Assembly (NCBI GenBank): GCA_945901145.1 | Contig: CAMDJY010000078.1 | Span: 1-7,200 of the forward strand | DNA: 7,200 bases | DNA from: Legionella genomosp. 1 | Lineage (GTDB): Bacteria; Pseudomonadota; Gammaproteobacteria; Legionellales; Legionellaceae | Direction: 5' to 3' | Shown here: positions 5,320 through 7,200 of the stretch, in pieces | Layout: every line of letters starts with the position of its first letter | Position numbering within the stretch: position 1 is the stretch's first letter | Notes under the pieces: generated by a model | Database searches by the model: none | Seen by the model: only the letters and a program-made list of their open reading frames with translations | Told to the model about the DNA's origin: nothing | Program-made: the position numbers and the translations under genes

Positions 5320-6597
5320 TCACCGAATCGTATGTATGTCAGGCTTTAACGTTTCAGTATCATAGCCTTGATCTGATGAACCGCCTACTAAACTTTTTGA
5401 CGCGCTTTTGATACTGAAAAACATCAAATTTTCAGAGGCAGTCGTTACTGCAACCGTATCGCTGATTTTTGAACCTGCCAAACCAAGTGTACGTGTACTT
5501 TGGATGGGTAGAGTCGCGTCAAGACACCATGGATTGTTTTTCTTGGCAGACCATAATTTAACTGAACATCCTGAATAACCATGGCTGGACACCAGATAGC
5601 GATTATCAGAAGCTAACCAATGCAACCCTGTAATCTGACTGTCAGTCTTGGCAAGTAACTGCGTTTCAGTTGTGCGAATATTGGTTTGGAACATACGGTC
5701 ACAAGTTGTCCCGCCACCTGAAATTAATCTCGATGGATCCTTAGGATCGAATGCCATTGCTTTTACAGCAGCGCTATGTTGTGTCATAGTAAAATAAGGT
5801 TGAACCATGTTTCGAACATCCCAGAGGGTCACACCATTATTATTTGAACCTATTGCCAAACAATATTCATTATTAAAAGCTAGCGCAATAGGCTCAACAG
5901 CTTGACAAGACTGCACTAGCGATGCATGTTCCCTAGAATCATATTGAAAAACTGAATTCTTTTTTTTCATCACACCAAAAAATGAATTCTGGCTTTTAGC
6001 ATAGATAATACTTTCAATCTTACTGCGTGAATTGGTATTGAAATTAATAGCAGGTTCTGACTTGTCTAATACATACGTTCTCACCGAACCATCATTCCAA
6101 CCGGATACAACTTTATTGTCCTCTACTGCAGTCAATGATGTCAGCCAAATATCTTTTTCTGCTTGGAAAAGAATAGGCTTTGCACCACTAGCCAATGTAC
6201 TTGCAATTTGCCATCCATACTCTTCATCGAATGTTGCAGCAAAAATCCGCTCAGATTTAGACCACGAAAATAAGTTATAATAATAATCATCAGGGAAACC
6301 GGGTAAATCAAGTGTTCTGGTATGTAACAAACTGCCTTTTATTCTTAATTTACATGAAGAATTTACACCAAAATCTCGTTGCGCATAAGAATTTTTTGCG
6401 CTGGAACTTGAGAAATATAATACACGCTCTTTTATTAATTTCTCCTGACTACAACCCAAGAGAGTTTGCATAGGTTTTACATTTTCATTCGGTTCATCAA
6501 CCGGACTAATTTCAAAAAGTGAACTTTGCATATCATTTGGCTGTCTAACTGGGATAATCCGATCATAATTTTTTCTTTTTCCTAGTACAGATATCAT
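5320..6597 (-). CDS. Cdc20/Cdh1-like WD40 protein: predicted effector mimicking the eukaryotic APC/C coactivator
   Basis: A 425-residue protein whose closest recognisable relatives are eukaryotic Cdc20/Fizzy and Cdh1/Fzr, which bring substrates to the anaphase-promoting complex (APC/C) ubiquitin ligase. The N-terminal C-box D12-R-I-I-P-V-R18 matches D-R-[FY]-I-P-x-R. RVLYF (58-62) resembles the family's segment before the propeller. The propeller entry LDLPGFPDDYYYNLFSWS (96-113) corresponds to LDAPxxxDDYYLNLxDWS. Blade 5 has HSAAVKAMAFDP and SGGGT (274-297), blade 6 DSQITGLHW and SSHGYS (319-342), and the protein ends in Ile-Arg, like the APC3-binding IR tail. Blades 1-3 are diverged; one residue is inserted in blade 5 (TTCDR), and QNQ after HGYS is lost. 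The N-terminal region is about 93 residues, shorter than in host proteins. There is no signal peptide; export by a type IVB (Dot/Icm-like) system is inferred. GGGAG lies 7 nt before the ATG, fixing the start. Homology is firm; function in a host is untested. Confidence 0.9.
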   Translation of the reverse strand: MISVLGKRKNYDRIIPVRQPNDMQSSLFEISPVDEPNENVKPMQTLLGCSQEKLIKERVLYFSSSSAKNSYAQRDFGVNSSCKLRIKGSLLHTRTLDLPGFPDDYYYNLFSWSKSERIFAATFDEEYGWQIASTLASGAKPILFQAEKDIWLTSLTAVEDNKVVSGWNDGSVRTYVLDKSEPAINFNTNSRSKIESIIYAKSQNSFFGVMKKKNSVFQYDSREHASLVQSCQAVEPIALAFNNEYCLAIGSNNNGVTLWDVRNMVQPYFTMTQHSAAVKAMAFDPKDPSRLISGGGTTCDRMFQTNIRTTETQLLAKTDSQITGLHWLASDNRYLVSSHGYSGCSVKLWSAKKNNPWCLDATLPIQSTRTLGLAGSKISDTVAVTTASENLMFFSIKSASKSLVGGSSDQGYDTETLKPDIHTIR

Positions 6598-6604
6598 TTT
6601 CCAA

Positions 6605-6609
6605 CTCCC
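6605..6609 (-). promoter_or_regulatory. Ribosome binding site of the Cdc20-like gene
   Basis: GGGAG on the - strand, 7 nt before the ATG at 6597. It settles the start codon and so places the C-box 11 residues into the protein, showing that the gene is set up for bacterial translation. Confidence 0.75.
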
Positions 6610-6631
6610 GAAAATAAATACAAAATTTCGG

Positions 6632-6660
6632 ATTATAAATTATTATAAGCTTTTAAACAA
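6632..6660 (-). promoter_or_regulatory. Predicted sigma70-type promoter of the Cdc20-like gene
   Basis: On the - strand, -35 TTGTTT (6655-6660), a 17-nt spacer, and a perfect -10 TATAAT (6632-6637), within the 90-bp gap after the aldolase-like gene. The leader would be about 28 nt. It indicates transcription independent of the upstream gene. Confidence 0.6.
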
Positions 6661-6687
6661 GAAAGTCTGGTTATAAAATAGACATAT

Positions 6688-7200
6688 TTAGACAATTTCT
6701 AGTGAACTCAGCTCAGGATTAATTAAGCTCACCGCAGCAACAGCTGGTAAATTTAAAAAATGCTCCACCTCATCAAATTCGACCTCAGCCGGAAATAAAC
6801 GTAAGGCAGATAAATATTTATTTAACAAACTACAAAATGAGAGCGAAGCAGGAAATGGTCGAACTTGTCGACAACCTAGCGAAAAAGCATGCATCGCTTC
6901 AGACATGGTCGCCACACTGGGTAAATAATCAATTTGATAAATTTCTGCCATTTGCACTAAAACCGGTAACAAACCAGGACTGGTGACAAAATGAGCGCCT
7001 GCCTGGTACGCCTCTTCAAGTTGTTCAGGAGAAATCACATTACCCACGCCAAATTGTAAGCGAGGAAATTCCATTAACGCGCGTTTCAACAGGTCAGATG
7101 AAACATTATTCATCTCAATGACAGAAAAACCTGCTTGTTCTGCTTGCTCAATTTTCTTAAAAAGAAACGCGTCAACATCTAAAGCAATAATCACTGGTTG
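6688..7200 (-). CDS. KDPG/KHG aldolase (Eda)-like protein with degenerate active site, 5' end outside window
   Basis: The C-terminal 170 residues of a (beta/alpha)8 protein related to Eda, the 2-keto-3-deoxy-6-phosphogluconate / 4-hydroxy-2-oxoglutarate aldolase. A GTG at 7192-7194 could be a start, but the frame stays open to the edge and the two upstream codons (Gln-Pro) extend the Eda-like first strand (QPVIIAL against GPVVPVI), so the gene is called partial. Numbering from that GTG, the match to Eda is FSVIEM (23-28, keeping the catalytic Glu), GVGNVISPEQLEEAYQAGAHFVTSPGL (49-75), PSVATMSEAM (92-101) and VRPFPAS (111-117). Key residues are changed: the Schiff-base Lys of FKFFPAE is Arg112, Arg49 of Eda is Val, Thr73 is Asn52, and the phosphate-binding PTGGI and GG loops are gone. 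The frame is intact, so it is a pseudoenzyme or repurposed protein, not a decayed gene. Its function is unknown. Confidence 0.7.
   Translation of the reverse strand, partial: QPVIIALDVDAFLFKKIEQAEQAGFSVIEMNNVSSDLLKRALMEFPRLQFGVGNVISPEQLEEAYQAGAHFVTSPGLLPVLVQMAEIYQIDYLPSVATMSEAMHAFSLGCRQVRPFPASLSFCSLLNKYLSALRLFPAEVEFDEVEHFLNLPAVAAVSLINPELSSLEIV

Noticed and set aside
6032..6280. An 82-codon open frame on the + strand opposite the Cdc20-like gene.
   Set aside because: It is antisense to a conserved propeller-coding region and shows no family features or ribosome site; treated as a shadow.
7192..7194. GTG as the true start of the aldolase-like gene.
   Set aside because: The frame stays open to the window edge and the upstream codons extend the Eda-like first beta strand, so the start is more likely outside the window.

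Overview
The window reads as chromosome of a host-associated gammaproteobacterium, most likely in the Legionellales (Legionella, Coxiella, Aquicella or Berkiella-like). The grounds are AT-rich DNA (about 60% A+T by eye), a secreted GDA1/CD39-type nucleotidase of the kind known from Legionella, and a eukaryote-like gene next to it. The genus cannot be fixed from the sequence alone.

Layout, left to right. Positions 1-219 hold the 3' end of prmC (release-factor glutamine methyltransferase) on the + strand. Everything else is on the - strand. Positions 137-2965 are a compact biotin operon read right to left: a 39-codon small ORF, bioC, bioD, bioA. Each start overlaps the preceding stop (ATGA, ATGA, TGATG), and a sigma70-like promoter lies just upstream. 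The bioA 3' end overlaps the convergent prmC end by 83 bp. Positions 3113-4000 encode an Rpn/YhgA-type PD-(D/E)XK nuclease. Positions 4055-5215 encode a signal-peptide-bearing NTPDase (apyrase). Positions 5320-6597 encode a WD40 protein, and 6688 to the right edge holds a 5'-truncated KDPG-aldolase-like gene that has lost its catalytic lysine.

The main discovery is the WD40 protein. It is not a generic bacterial beta-propeller but a homologue of the eukaryotic APC/C coactivators Cdc20/Fizzy and Cdh1/Fzr. It keeps the three hallmarks of that family in order: an N-terminal C-box (DRIIPVR), the family-specific propeller signatures (LDxPxxxDDYYxNLxxWS, AAVKAxAxxP, SGGGT, SSHGYS), and a C-terminal Ile-Arg (IR) tail. 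By my alignment to human CDC20 from memory, the residues reported to form the KEN-box pocket and the acidic pair of the D-box pocket are all conserved. The protein itself contains no KEN and no RxxL. The simplest reading is a translocated effector that docks on the host anaphase-promoting complex and redirects or blocks it.

The Cdc20-like gene and the NTPDase gene sit side by side, each with its own promoter. They form a small host-interaction cluster between housekeeping metabolism (biotin) and a degenerate aldolase-fold gene. No tRNA, rRNA, CRISPR array, insertion sequence or convincing rho-independent terminator was seen. No intergenic stretch exceeds 150 bp.
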